From: Oryzias latipes | Taxonomy: Eukaryota; Chordata; Actinopteri; Beloniformes; Adrianichthyidae | Length of the DNA: 64,000 bases | Direction of reading: 5' to 3' | Assembly: GCF_002234675.1 (NCBI RefSeq) | Contig: NC_019879.2 | Location: 10,855,325 to 10,919,324, forward strand | In this document: piece after piece, positions 1 to 23,351 of the stretch | How the letters are laid out: each line of letters begins with the position of its first letter | Numbering within the stretch: the first letter of the stretch is position 1 | Program-made: the position numbers and the translations under genes | Notes under the pieces: generated by a model | What the model was told of the DNA's origin: nothing | The model's input: only the letters and a program-made list of their open reading frames with translations | Database searches by the model: none

Positions 1-1440
1 CATAGCTCCTCGTGACTCCTGGTCTTTACACTCCCCCCCCCTCCCCGTCTATCATGTGGCTCCAGCTTTGCTGTGAGACTCGCTGATAAAGGAAACGTCT
101 GTTACTCTGAAGAGAGCAGAGGTGGGAGTCGCCGCCATCAGGAGCTTTTGACATTTGCTGTTTGTGTTTCAATGTTTGGCGTATAACTGCGACAGAATGT
201 GTTGCTTCTGTGAGCTTTACGTTTTCAAAAGGGATCATGTAACTTTTTAAATAAAACTCTGAACAGACTCTGAGGGGGATTTTTCTGTGGCTTTAGAAGT
301 GTTCCTATCTTCACTCTTTTATATTTAAAACACAGTTCAAGTCTCAAAGGTTTCTACACACTACTACACATTCATCTCATCGTTATGCCCCCCCCCCATG
401 CCCTGAGACACTGGCTCCCATTGTTAGTCTTTGGTCCGACCCCCACTGTGGATCTGAACACCCGATCTCTCAGTCCAGGAGACCACAGATCTGTGTCGGC
501 TTTAGAATGAACATCGCACACAAACAGGAAGTAGAAGGGAGGAAATGCTTGAAAGGATTTTATTTTTCATACCATCAAAGCAGAAGCTTTGATTATTTTT
601 CAGAGAACTTCTCTTCTATTTTCTAAAACATAAAAAGTTGGAAATGTAACGATTAGTCTAATGGATTTCTCCAACAAAAATGTGTGTGAGGCAAGTTGTT
701 GATGGAATCGAGCTGAATCGACACACAGTCAAATCCTTTCAAAATGATCGATTATATCCATTTTGTAAAATATCATTTTTGATTGAGACGTGGTAGATTT
801 GTTTTACTCTAAAGTAAAAACAATCAAGTGTCATCAATGCAGACAACACACACGACCATCATTCCAGTCCAAACACTCTGAATGAATCAATGACGTGAAC
901 ACACAGTGTGTAGAATGTTCTAAGAATGTTCCCTTGAGATTATTTAAATGTGAAAAAACAACAGAGGGCTGAACTTTAGGAAACTAAAATGTGAATGGAT
1001 TTGACATTAATTCCTGTTTGTTTGCACACATATTTCATTTACACTTGATTATTTAGTAAGAAATCCAAGGAATCTGGAAAACTTCTCCTGCACTGTTCAG
1101 TACAAGGATTTATCTCTGAGTCACACTGGATGAAGTTTTGGCTAAATACGTCCTGGATTGTCTTTTAAACGGATCATTTAAAATGAACCAATATCAACTA
1201 TAAATCGTATCGGCAGCCAAAAACTTTTATATGAATCAAATTGTTGTTCCAATGAATCGTTACACCCCTAATACTAAGGCATCAGCAGCTCAATCCCTAC
1301 CCTATACCAACTGAAGAGGAGGCAGTTTATTTATATTTGTATTGGGATTTACATTTTATTGAATTTATTAAGGTTTTCTTTTGTGTTTCAGAGACCCACT
1401 TGAATGAAAATCGTGTTTTTAACATATTCCTATAACATGT
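1..1440. other. Downstream flank of nxpe3, no gene recognised
   Basis: AT-rich sequence. A plus-strand AATAAA at about 249-254 could mark the 3' end of a neighbour lying left of the window (in human the neighbour is NFKBIZ), but no coding homology is visible. The stretch around 680-910 resembles 45580-45800, so part of it is dispersed repeat. Confidence 0.4.
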
Positions 1441-2060
1441 TTCTAATAATGGAGGACAGATAAAAAAGATTAAAAGCTTTAAGTTGCCTTTCTGAGTATT
1501 TTTTTTTTTTTTTTCAAATTGTTGTGACTCGGGAGTTTATCAAGCTCCCTGTTCCGCTCCATTCTGATGCATCCACTTGTAGACAAATAGATCCATGAAC
1601 GTCTTTTTTTTTCCTCATCTGAGCTGGAATCTGGATCTAAACTGTACGGCTGGATAGCTCCAGTATTGATCACCATTTTTGATGCACTAATAATGTTAGT
1701 TTGGAGGTGTGAAGAACTGTAAGCTAGCAGGAGAGCATGAAACAGATGGGTGATAGGAATGGGGGGTCTGGTTTCTACACACCAATGGATCCACTCACAA
1801 CTCCGAGGTGAGTGGATCACAGAAAGCCTCTGTGTGGAAATCTATGCATGTTTGGTTTATAGCTTGTGAGCTGCCCAGCGTATTATCTGTAACAAATATT
1901 GATCTTTTTCAAACGGCATCCTGATTCACAATGATTTGAAAAAAGAAATACTCAGAAAGACAATTTTGAGTTCTGTTTTCTTTATAAATGCCCTCCATCA
2001 TGAGAAAAAAACCCACATTTTCATTGGAGCGAGTCTGTAAACAGACCTGAAAGTTGAACG
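1440..2060. repeat. Dispersed family A repeat, copy 1
   Basis: It shares a long recurring block (Lys-rich when read on minus: 'tagacaaatagatccatg', then 'gagctggaatctgg') with 18510-18985, 24790-25190, 29700-30300, 39030-39420 and 62775-63250. Better copies start near 'aaagacccactct' and end near its imperfect complement 'gagtgggactttaa', which suggests a non-autonomous DNA transposon. There is no coding capacity of its own. Confidence 0.7.
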
Positions 2061-2280
2061 CATTCACAGATGTGAAGGCTTCATCCGTGGTCGCTTCAGC
2101 AACCAGAGGAAGAAATGGTAACGCCTTTGCACGTTACACTAAAGACCAATGGCTGCAAAAGGTCTTCTGGAAGGTCACAAGATCACACAGCTATGCTTAA
2201 AAAAGAATCAAATGCAGTAATTGAGCAGTGAAATCGTTTCAATCACTTCAGAGAGTTTTTGAGAAAGGATGAGAAACATT

Positions 2281-2286
2281 TTTATT
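2281..2286 (-). terminator. Candidate nxpe3 polyadenylation signal
   Basis: AATAAA on the minus strand, about 255 nt past the nxpe3 stop codon. Position and orientation fit a short 3'UTR. No cleavage site can be proved from sequence. Confidence 0.5.
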
Positions 2287-2539
2287 TCCTTTGTTCAAGT
2301 AAAAACATTTCTTAGGACGGATCAGAAGGTCGGGCAAATGCTGCTGATCGCAGGTTACCAATGGCTGTCTTTGGCATTGTGAAAACTCCTGGAGCCACAT
2401 AAGAGTCCAGTAAATTTAGGCAAAGCACTGAGGAAAGAAGCTGCTCAAGGGTTCAGGGAAACAGAGAAATTCTGTTCAGAAGCTGTAGAACCAGCACCCT
2501 CAGCTCACACAAACCCGACTGTTCTCAAAGGTTTGGACT

Positions 2540-15233
<12,694 letters not shown>

Positions 15234-15470
15234 GGTGGCCCACTTCCATCCCTCATTGTCTTTTTCCCTTCCTCTGCAACAGATGTCACATCACAGCCAT
15301 GTTTAGTTCCTCAAAAATCTGATCAGAAATGGAAAGAAGGGGGAAAAAAACCTAATTAGTGATGTTTTTTTGTTTTTTTTAGGAATCATCTAAATAAGCC
15401 CAAGAAGTTTGGGTACTCTTGGTGCAGATATAATCCACTCAGCTTTTAAATGATGCCTTCCTTTGTGCTA

Positions 15471-17224
15471 TTGTTACATGAGGTTATAGTAAATTGTAAC
15501 AGGAGGTTATAATAAATTGTTACAGGAGGTTCTAATAAATTGTTACATGAGGTTATAATGAATTGTTACAGGAGGCTATAATAAATTGTTACATGAGGTT
15601 ATAATAAATTATTACAGGAGGTTATAATGAATTGTTACATGAGGTTAAAATAAATTGTTACATGAGGTTATAATGAATTGTTACAGGAGGTTATAATAAA
15701 TTGTTACATGAGGTTATAATGAATTGTTACAGGAGACTATAATAAATTGTTACATGAGGTTATAATGAATTGTTACAGGAGGTTATAATTAATTGTTACA
15801 TTCGGTTATAATGAATTGTTACAGGAGGTTTTAATTGTTACATTCGGTTATAATGAATTGTTACAGGAGGTTATAATAAATTGTTACATGAGGTTATAAT
15901 AAATTGTTACAGGAGGTTATAATAAATTGTTACATGAGGTTATAATGAATTGTTACAGGAGGTTATAATGAATTGTTACAGGAGGTTATACTGAATTGTT
16001 ACAGGAGGCTATAATGAATTGTTACAGGAGACTATAATAAATTGTTACATGAGGTTATAATGAATTGTTACAGGAGGTTATAATTAATTGTTACAGAAGG
16101 TTATAATGAATTGTTACAGGAGGTTCTAATTGTTACATTCGGTTATAATGAATTGTTACAGGAGGTTATAATAAATTGTTACATGAGGTTATAATAAATT
16201 GTTACAGGAGGTTATAATAAATTGTTACATGAGGTTATAATGAATTGTTACATGAGGTTAAAATAAATTGTTACATGAGGTTATAATGAATTGTTACAGG
16301 AGGTTATAATAAATTGTTACATGAGGTTATAATGAATTGTTACAGGAGACTATAATAAATTGTTACATGAGGTTATAATGAATTGTTACAGGAGGTTATA
16401 ATTAATTGTTACAGAAGGTTATAATGAATTGTTACAGGAGGTTTTAATTGTTACATTCGGTTATAATGAATTGTTACAGGAGGTTATAATAAATTGTTAC
16501 ATGATGTTATAATAAATTGTTACAGGAGGTTATAATAAATTGTTACATGAGGTTATAATGAATTGTTACAGGAGGTTATAATGAATTGCTACAGGAGGTT
16601 ATAATGAATTGTTGCAGGAGGCTATAATAAATTGTTACATGAGGTTATAATGAATTGTTACAGGAGGTTATAATGAATTGTTACAGGAGGCTATAATGAA
16701 TTGTTACAGGAGGCTATAATGAATTGCTACAGGAGGTTATAATGAATTGTTACATAAGGTTATAATAAATTGTTACAGGTTATAATGAATTGTTACAGGA
16801 GGTTATAATGAATTGTTACAGGTTATACTGAATTGTTACAGGAGGTTATAATGAATTGCTACAGGAGGTTATAATGAATTGTTACTGGAGGCTATAATAA
16901 ATTGTTACATGAGGTTATAATGAATTGTTACATGAGGTTATAATAAATTGTTACAGGAGGTTATAATGAATTGTTACAGGTTATAATGAATTGTTACAGG
17001 AAGTTGTAATTAATTGTTACAGAAGGTTATAATGAATTGTTACAGGAGGTTATAATGAATTGCTACAGGAGGTTATAATAAAGTGTTACATGAGGTTATA
17101 ATAAATTGCTACAGGAGGTTATAATGAATTGTTACATGTGGTTAAAATAAATTGTTACATGAGGTTATAATAAATTGTTATATGAGGTTATGATAAATTG
17201 TTACAGGAGGTTACAATAAATTGT
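15471..17224. repeat. 23-bp minisatellite, about 76 copies
   Basis: Unit: ttacaggaggttataataaa + ttg (23 bp). Variants alternate 'caggagg' and 'catgagg', and 'aataaa' and 'aatgaa', giving patches of a 46-bp dimer. A few units are shortened (about 16-18 bp), and some carry 'cattcgg'. It lies within 200 bp of the nxpe3 first coding exon, in a presumed 5'UTR intron or upstream region. Confidence 0.97.
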
Positions 17225-17519
17225 GTGTATGACTTAATTGTTCCTTTTAAGATTGGGGCAACACAATAAAAAAAATTTGATCTTACTCAATATTGTGGCT
17301 AGATTTGCTAACAAACAGCTCATAAAACCGTTTAAGGCAGACTACATGGCATTTCAATGAGTGTGCCCCGTTAGGGGGATGCATTCATCAAAAACATGGC
17401 GGATGCTGATCGTTTATAATAGAGCCTCAAAGACGGCAGAAGTAATTGTTTCTGTCTGATGTTCAGTTCCTTTCAACCGCAGCTATTAAGCAGTGAGTGG
17501 CTTTTAATTTGTCTCAGTT

Positions 17520-17640
17520 CTCTGCCAATCATGTCTCTTGCCCTTGCCAAAGGACACGCACAGCAAAACAGTTCGGGCCGAGAGAATCGAACCCGCAACA
17601 ATCGGCATCTCTTACTGTCTGAGAGTCATTCCGTCCCTCC
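17520..17640 (-). mobile_element. SINE-like remnant with B-box
   Basis: On minus, GGGTTCGATTCTC is a B-box, followed by 'gtgtcctttggcaaggg', as in fish tRNA SINEs ('cttgggcaagacactt'). The A-box end is not clear. Confidence 0.45.
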
Positions 17641-17689
17641 AGAACCGCTTTCCCAAGCCTCAAAGACGGTCCCTTTGTGGGGAGCTGCT

Positions 17690-17870
17690 CCGGGCTTTCA
17701 GACACATGTCTCCATTTTGAACAGGTATAAAAATAAAATAACAGTCACTCACTAATGTCTGCACGCACAAAACCGCGAAGCTGTGCGGTTTCTTTTGGCT
17801 AACAAACCTCCGGCGCGTTGCGGCGGGCGCGCGGCGGAGGCCGAAGCCACCCGGGAGAGGAGCTCCGATC
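17690..17870. other. GC-rich patch
   Basis: A short CG-dense stretch ('gcgcgttgcggcgggcgcgc') in otherwise AT-rich sequence, upstream of nxpe3. It could be the nxpe3 promoter or first exon, but the adjoining sequence from about 17870 matches a dispersed repeat (61500-61620), so I hold this loosely. Confidence 0.3.
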
Positions 17871-18010
17871 GACCATTGACTGACAATAAATGAGAACTGG
17901 ACCAATTGGACCGAGCAAACCCTCCCCCTCGCGTTCCAAATAGGAATTACCCGCCGGTCCCAAAAAGCCGGATTCCCATAGACTTACGTGAGCGCGTGGC
18001 TCTGAAAAAC
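17870..18010. repeat. Dispersed family E fragment
   Basis: 'gcgttccaaataggaa' and 'cccatagactta' match 61520-61590. 'ccattgactg...gagaactgg' matches the ends of the copies at 43030-43275 and 61760-62010 in inverse. Confidence 0.55.
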
Positions 18011-18509
18011 ATCTGCAGCTTTAACGGACTCCTCGGATTCTCCTCGGATTTCTGCTGCTCTACTATTTTGAGCGCGTGACATTTTCAGGATGAGGTTGAA
18101 CTATTCACGAAATTTTCACTCTTGATGTTTTCACTCATGTCGATGGTTTTGGAGCTCTTTCATTTCATTAAACTGTGCTTTAAATTATGTTGAGAAATAT
18201 ATGATCGTTTTGTAAAGGTGGAGCTAAAACGGCGATTTTTGACAATTGTTTATTAACATTTTAGGTAAATGACTTCAGATAAACAACCTAATATTTATTC
18301 AGTCGAATCAATGGAAGAGCAAATTTGGATATTTGCAGATATTGGACCATCATGGGGATAAAAAGCAACATTTACGGACACACGACCAACTTGTTGAAAA
18401 TAAAACACACGGTGGTATCAGAATGTATGGTTAAGACCCACTGCCATAAAAATTCTGTTTTTGGTGTTTTTAACATGTTCTGGTGGCCTTTTCTGTTGAT
18501 GGGGGAGAC

Positions 18510-18985
18510 ATATAAAGAAATTTAAGCTTAAAATTGCTTTTCTGAGTATTTCTTTACTAAAAAAATCAGGAGCAGATTAAAAAAACAGGACGTTTGGCTC
18601 TAGTTTTAGACAAATACATCCATAAACATCTTTATTTGTCTTATCTGAGCTGGAATCTGGATCGAAACTGCACAGCTGCATAAATCCAATATTGCTCGCC
18701 CTTTTTGTTGCATCAATACTGTTACTTTGGGGGTGTAAACAGAGAGCTCTCAATAACACGGAGGGGATGAGGAGCGGGGTTGCTCCATGGTAATGGTCCC
18801 ACCTACAACTCAGAGGTGAATTTCTAATGAACTCCTGTCGCTCTGCAGAAACGATGTACTAGAAAACAACAAAGATTTTTTAGATTATGGCTAAAACAGC
18901 ATATTCATAATTAAAAGACCACTGGGAATGCTTTGACAACAGATTCAAAGATGATCAAAGTGGAACTTAAAGTTATTAATGGATT
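18510..18985. repeat. Dispersed family A repeat, copy 2
   Basis: Same blocks as copy 1 (gacaaatacatccat, gagctggaatctgga), ending with 'aaaagaccactgggaatgc', the usual family A right part. Confidence 0.7.
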
Positions 18986-19396
18986 TGTTCTAATGAATCC
19001 TCAAATCACTGCTGATTTTAAATTTGGAAAAAAAAAACTTCATTTTCTGCCTCTAAAATATTAGATGGCTCCATTCGGCTGACATGTTAGTTTTTGCATT
19101 TACTGACACTTTCTTAATCAAGACTTTCCAGCAAAAATCTTGATAATGGCAAGCGATAATTATCCCTTTTCAGGCAATATTCCGATGTTATTGTGCCTTT
19201 GTTCAGTAAATAATAATAAAAATAAAAAAAGTAACTCACTGTAGCGAGTTAGAGTACTGCTGCTTTATAATAAACTACTGAAACTGTTCCTCTGCAATCA
19301 TGCAGTTCCCTCCATTGTGTCTGTGGTTTCACAGCCTCAGACTCAAAGATTCACAAAAAGGTGAAGTTTTGGTGCAAATTCAACGAAGAACATTTC

Positions 19397-19599
19397 TGCT
19401 GTCCTAGGCACTTTAACATTGGGAGTTGGGTCATCTAGACCCACTAGACAGTGCTCTGAACCTTTTTTCTTCTTTGATTTGTGATCTTCACTGGTGTCCA
19501 TGGATTACATGAAATCTTTCCACCTTTATCCACCTTTGTCATGGTAGGGAGAACACGTCAATGTAAGGGTGGGGTCATTTAAGATAGCACAAGGGTTAA
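19397..19599 (+). mobile_element. TTAA-type MITE, copy 4
   Basis: The right end GATAGCACAAGGG plus TTAA (19596-19599) is intact. The left terminal bases are lost, and it starts at 'gctgtcctaggcac'. Confidence 0.8.
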
Positions 19600-19689
19600 A
19601 GGAAGTTTGGGCTGCTGGGCCCAGAGCCTAACCGCCAGATATTTATGGACTTGTTTCTACATCAGAGCTAGATATTTATTAATACACAG

Positions 19690-19809
19690 CACAGTCCAAA
19701 AGTTTGGACACAACTTCTCATTCAAAGAGTTTTCTTTATTTTCATGACTATGAAAATTGTAGATTCACACTAAAGGCATCAAAACTATGAATTAACACAT
19801 GTGGAATTA
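19690..19809. mobile_element. Older Tc1 element, left end, split by a younger Tc1
   Basis: 'cagtccaaaagtttggacac' matches the terminal repeat of the Tc1 at 21998-23185. The sequence resumes at 21608 ('cttcaaaaaaagtgtgaaac') and stops near 21655. The younger Tc1 (19810-21607) sits at a TA between these parts. Confidence 0.75.
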
Positions 19810-21607
19810 CAGTCAGGACCATAAATATTTGGACAGAGACACATTCTTTCTAATTTTGTTTATGTACATTACCACAGGGAATTTTAAATGAAACAACTCA
19901 GATGCCATTGAAGTGCAGACTTTCAGCTTGTCTTCCATGGGTTGAACAAAAAGATTGCCTAAAAATGTGAAAAACGAAAGCATTTTTTAAACACAATCCC
20001 TTCGTTTCATGGGCTGGTAAGTAATTGGACAAATGAAATAACTGAAAACAAAATGGTCATTACTAATATTTGGTTGAAAACCCTTTGTTGGCAATGACAG
20101 CCTGAAGTCTTGAACTCATGGACATCACCAAATGCTGGGTTTTCTCCTTCTGAATGCTCTGCCAGGCCTTTACTGCAGCGGCTTTCTGTTGCTGTTTGTT
20201 TGTGGGCCTTTCTGTCTGAAGTTTAGTCTTCAACAAGTGAAATGCTGCTCAATTGGGTTAAGATCAGGTGACTGACCTGGCCATTCAAGAATATTCCACT
20301 TCTTTGCTTTAATAAACTCCTGAGTTGCTTTGGCTATATGTTTTGGGTCATTGTCCATCTGTATTATGAAACTCCGCCCAATCAGTTTGGCTGCATTCAA
20401 CTGGATCTGTGCAGACAGTATGTCTCTGAACACCTCAGAATTCATTGGGCTGCTTCTGTCCTGTGTCACATCATCAATAAACACTAGTGTCCCAGTGCCA
20501 CTAGCAGCCATGCACGCCCAGGCCATCACACTGCCTCCACAGTGTTTTACTGATGATGTAGTGTGCTTTGGATCATGAGCTTCTTCATACTTTTCTCTTG
20601 CCATCATTCTGGTAGAGGTTGATTTTGGTTCATCTGTCCAAAGAAGGTTTTTCCAGAACTGTGCTGGCTTTTTTTAGATGCTTTTTAGCAAAGTCCAATC
20701 TAGCCTTCCTATTCTTGAGGCTTATAAGTGGCTTGCATCTACTTTCATGCAGTCTTCTTTTTATGGTAGACTTGGATATTGATACGCCTACCTCCTGGAG
20801 AGTGTTGTTCACTGGGTTGGCTGTTGTGAACGGGTTCCTCTTCACCATGGAAATGATTCTGCGATCATCCACCACTGTTGTCTTCCGTGGACGTCCACTG
20901 AGTTCACCAGTGCTTTATTTCTTTCTCAGGATGTACCACACTGTTGATTTCGTCACTCCTATTACTGTAGCAATTTCTGGCATGGTTTTTTTTCTGTTTT
21001 CTGAGCTTAATGATGGCTCCTTTCACCTGCATTGAGAGCTCCTTTGACCGCATGTTGCCTGTTCACAGGAAAATCTTCAAAATGCAATCAGAAGTCCTCT
21101 GATCAACTCCAGGCCTTTTATCTGCTTCACTCATAATGACACCTGCCCATGCAATAGCATGGAAGTCAATTCTCCAAATACTTACGAGCCCATGAAACGA
21201 AGGGATTGTGGCCCACAAACAAACAGCAACACAAGCCGCTGCAGTAAAGGCCTGGCAGAGCATTCAGAAGGAGAAAAGCCAGCATCTGGTGATGTCCATG
21301 AGTTCAAGACTCCAGGCTGTCATTGCTAACAAAGGGTTTTCAACCAAATATTAGTAATGACCATTTTGTTTTCAGTTATTTCATTTGTCCAATTACTTAC
21401 AAGCCCATGAAACGAAGGGATTGTGTTTAAAAAATGTTTTCGTTTTTCACATTTTTATGCAATCTTTTTGTTCAACCCATGGAATAAAAGCTGAAAGTCT
21501 GCACTTCAATGACATCTGAGTTGTTTCATTTAAAATTCACTGTGGTAATGTACAGAAACTAAATTAGAAAGAATGTGTCTCTGTCCAAATATTTATGGTC
21601 CTGACTG
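19810..21607 (-). mobile_element. Tc1 transposon with extended inverted repeats
   Basis: Termini CAGTCAGGACCATAAAT and ATTTATGGTCCTGACTG are flanked by TA (19808-19809, 21608-21609). Length is 1798 bp. The inverted repeats run about 220 bp as usual, but similarity continues into coding sequence: 20040-20210 (transposase C-terminus) recurs inverted at about 21213-21390, and the 'cccatgaaacgaaggg' block appears twice on the right (about 21188 and 21402). Confidence 0.92.
20063..21053 (-). pseudogene. Tc1 transposase pseudogene
   Basis: Starts MRSKELSMQVKGAIIK (HTH), then GRPRKTTVVDDRRIIS, NNTLQEVGVSISKSTIKRR, CGGSVMAWACMAASGTG, QMDNDPKH and WPGQSPDLNPIEQH (DDE blocks), and a C-terminus ending FSTKY. 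Damage: an in-frame stop after the first HTH (RKK*), a likely one-base shift in an A-run, and a frameshift just after NPIEQHF. Otherwise well preserved. Confidence 0.9.
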
Positions 21608-21659
21608 TATATACACTTCAAAAAAAGTGTGAAACAACTGAAAATATGTGACACATAAA

Positions 21660-21997
21660 GGCCGTGTCACACAGCCACTACATGTTGCTCATTGTCCACA
21701 CATAAAATTTTGGTATTTTGTGTTACGTGCGTGATATACAAATAAGTGTAGCTTGCTTCCACCATTTGTCGATCAGGCACAGATGTCCGTCGAGGGTTTA
21801 GGCTTCAGTTTCTTTACGTGAATTTGATTTTGAGCTGTTCAAAAATTTTCCTCGGTTGAGAATTACGCAGTTTAGGCGTATTTTACTTAGTTTATGTGCA
21901 ATTATTGTGTCATTCTTATGCAATTGTGCATGATTTTTGCGAGATGCATACACAAATTCTTTGGTATTCCATAACTGCTGCATTGCCGTTCCGCATA
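21660..21997. repeat. Dispersed family D repeat, copy 1
   Basis: 'aaggccgtgtcacacagcc' and 'gatgtccgtcgaggg' match 46690-46925 closely. A Tc1 inserted at its right edge. Confidence 0.7.
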
Positions 21998-23185
21998 CAG
22001 TACAGACCAAAAGTTTGGACACACCTTCTCATTTGAAGAGTTTTCTTTTATTTTCATGACTATGAAAATTGTAGATTCACACTGAAGGCATCAAAACTGT
22101 GAATACATACATAACAAAAAAGTGTGAAACAACTGAAAATATCTCATATTCCAGGTTCTTCAAAGTAGCCACCTTTTGCTTTGATTACTGCTTTGCACAC
22201 TCTTGGCATTCTCTTGATGATCTTCTAGAGGTAGTCACCTGAAATGGTCTTCCAACAGTCTTGAAAGAGTTCCCAGAGATGCTTAGCACTTGTTGGCCCT
22301 TTTGCCTTCACTCTGCGGTCCAGCTCACCCCAAACCATCTGGATTGGGTTCAGGTCTGGTGACTGTGGAGGCCAGGTCATCTGTTGCAGAACACCATCAC
22401 TCTCCTTCTTAGTAAATAGCCCTTACACAGCCTGGAAGTGTGTTTCATTGTCCTGTTGAAAAATAAATGATGGTCCAGCTAAACGCAGACCGGATGGAAA
22501 TAGCAGGCTGCTGCAAGATGCTGTGGTATCCATGCTGGTTCAGTATGCCTTCAATCTGGAATAAATCCCCAACAGTGTCACCAGCAAAGCACCAACACAC
22601 CATCACACCTCCTCCTCCATGCTTCACGGTGGGAACCAGGCATGTAGAGTCCATCCGTTCACCTTTTCTGCGTCGCACAAAGACACACTGGTTGGAACTA
22701 AAAATCTCCAATTTGGACTCATCAGACCAAAGCCCAGATTTCCACTGGTCTAATGTCCATTCCTTGTGTTGTTTAGCTCAAACATAATACAAATTCTTAC
22801 AGACTAATCAGTAGGACTATCAGCTGTGTATCCACCTGACTTCTGCACAACACAACTGATGGTCCCAACCCCATTTATAAGGTAAGAAATCTCACTTGTT
22901 AAAGCTGACAGGGCACACCTGTGAAGTGAAAAACATTTCAGGTAACTACCTCTAGAAGCTCATCAAGAGAATGCAAAGCAGTAATCAAAGCAAAAAGTAG
23001 CTACTATGAAGAACCTAGAATATGACATATTTTCAGTTGTTTCACACTATTTTGTTATGTATATAATTCCACATGTGCTAATTCATAGTTTTGAAGCCTT
23101 CAGCATGAATCTACAATATTCATAGTCATAAAAATAAAGAAAACTCTTTGAATGAGAAAATGTGTCCAACCTTTGGTCTGTACTG
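21998..23185 (-). mobile_element. Tc1 transposon, internally deleted
   Basis: Termini CAGTACAGACC and GGTCTGTACTG with TA on both sides (21996-21997, 23186-23187). Length is 1188 bp. Terminal repeats of about 200 bp include 'cttctcatttgaagag' and its complement. The N-terminal half of the transposase is deleted. Confidence 0.9.
22380..22760 (-). pseudogene. Tc1 transposase fragment (C-terminal half)
   Basis: The frame on minus reads SNQCVFVRRRKGER, VKHGGGGVMVCWCFAGDTVGD and FQIEGILNQHGYHSIL, standard Tc1 catalytic-domain blocks. Further frames are broken. The DNA-binding half is present instead in the other-end fragment at 46965-47303 of a separate copy. Confidence 0.85.
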
Positions 23186-23292
23186 TATCTGTGATCTCTG
23201 CTCATTGAAATAAATCAAACTTACAAAAATCCTGTTTTATTGGTTGAAGCTTCAACCTGCATCTGTTACAGTAGTTATTAATAACAAAACAC

Positions 23293-23298
23293 TTTATT
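23293..23298 (-). terminator. cep97 polyadenylation signal candidate
   Basis: AATAAA on minus, about 55 nt past the stop codon, implying a very short 3'UTR. Confidence 0.65.
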
Positions 23299-23351
23299 GC
23301 ATTTACAGCAAAGATAATGTTTACATTTCAGGAGGTATAAAAGATTTACAT

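Noticed and set aside
26-238. 70-aa minus-strand open frame at the left edge
   Set aside because: No domain. The plus-strand AATAAA nearby suggests untranslated sequence, but even that is weak.
15471-17224. Regular short repeats resembling a CRISPR array
   Set aside because: The 23-bp units are directly adjacent with no spacers, and the genome is vertebrate. It is a minisatellite.
17459-17755. 98-aa plus-strand open frame near the GC-rich patch
   Set aside because: It overlaps a SINE-like B-box segment and has no homology that I recognise.
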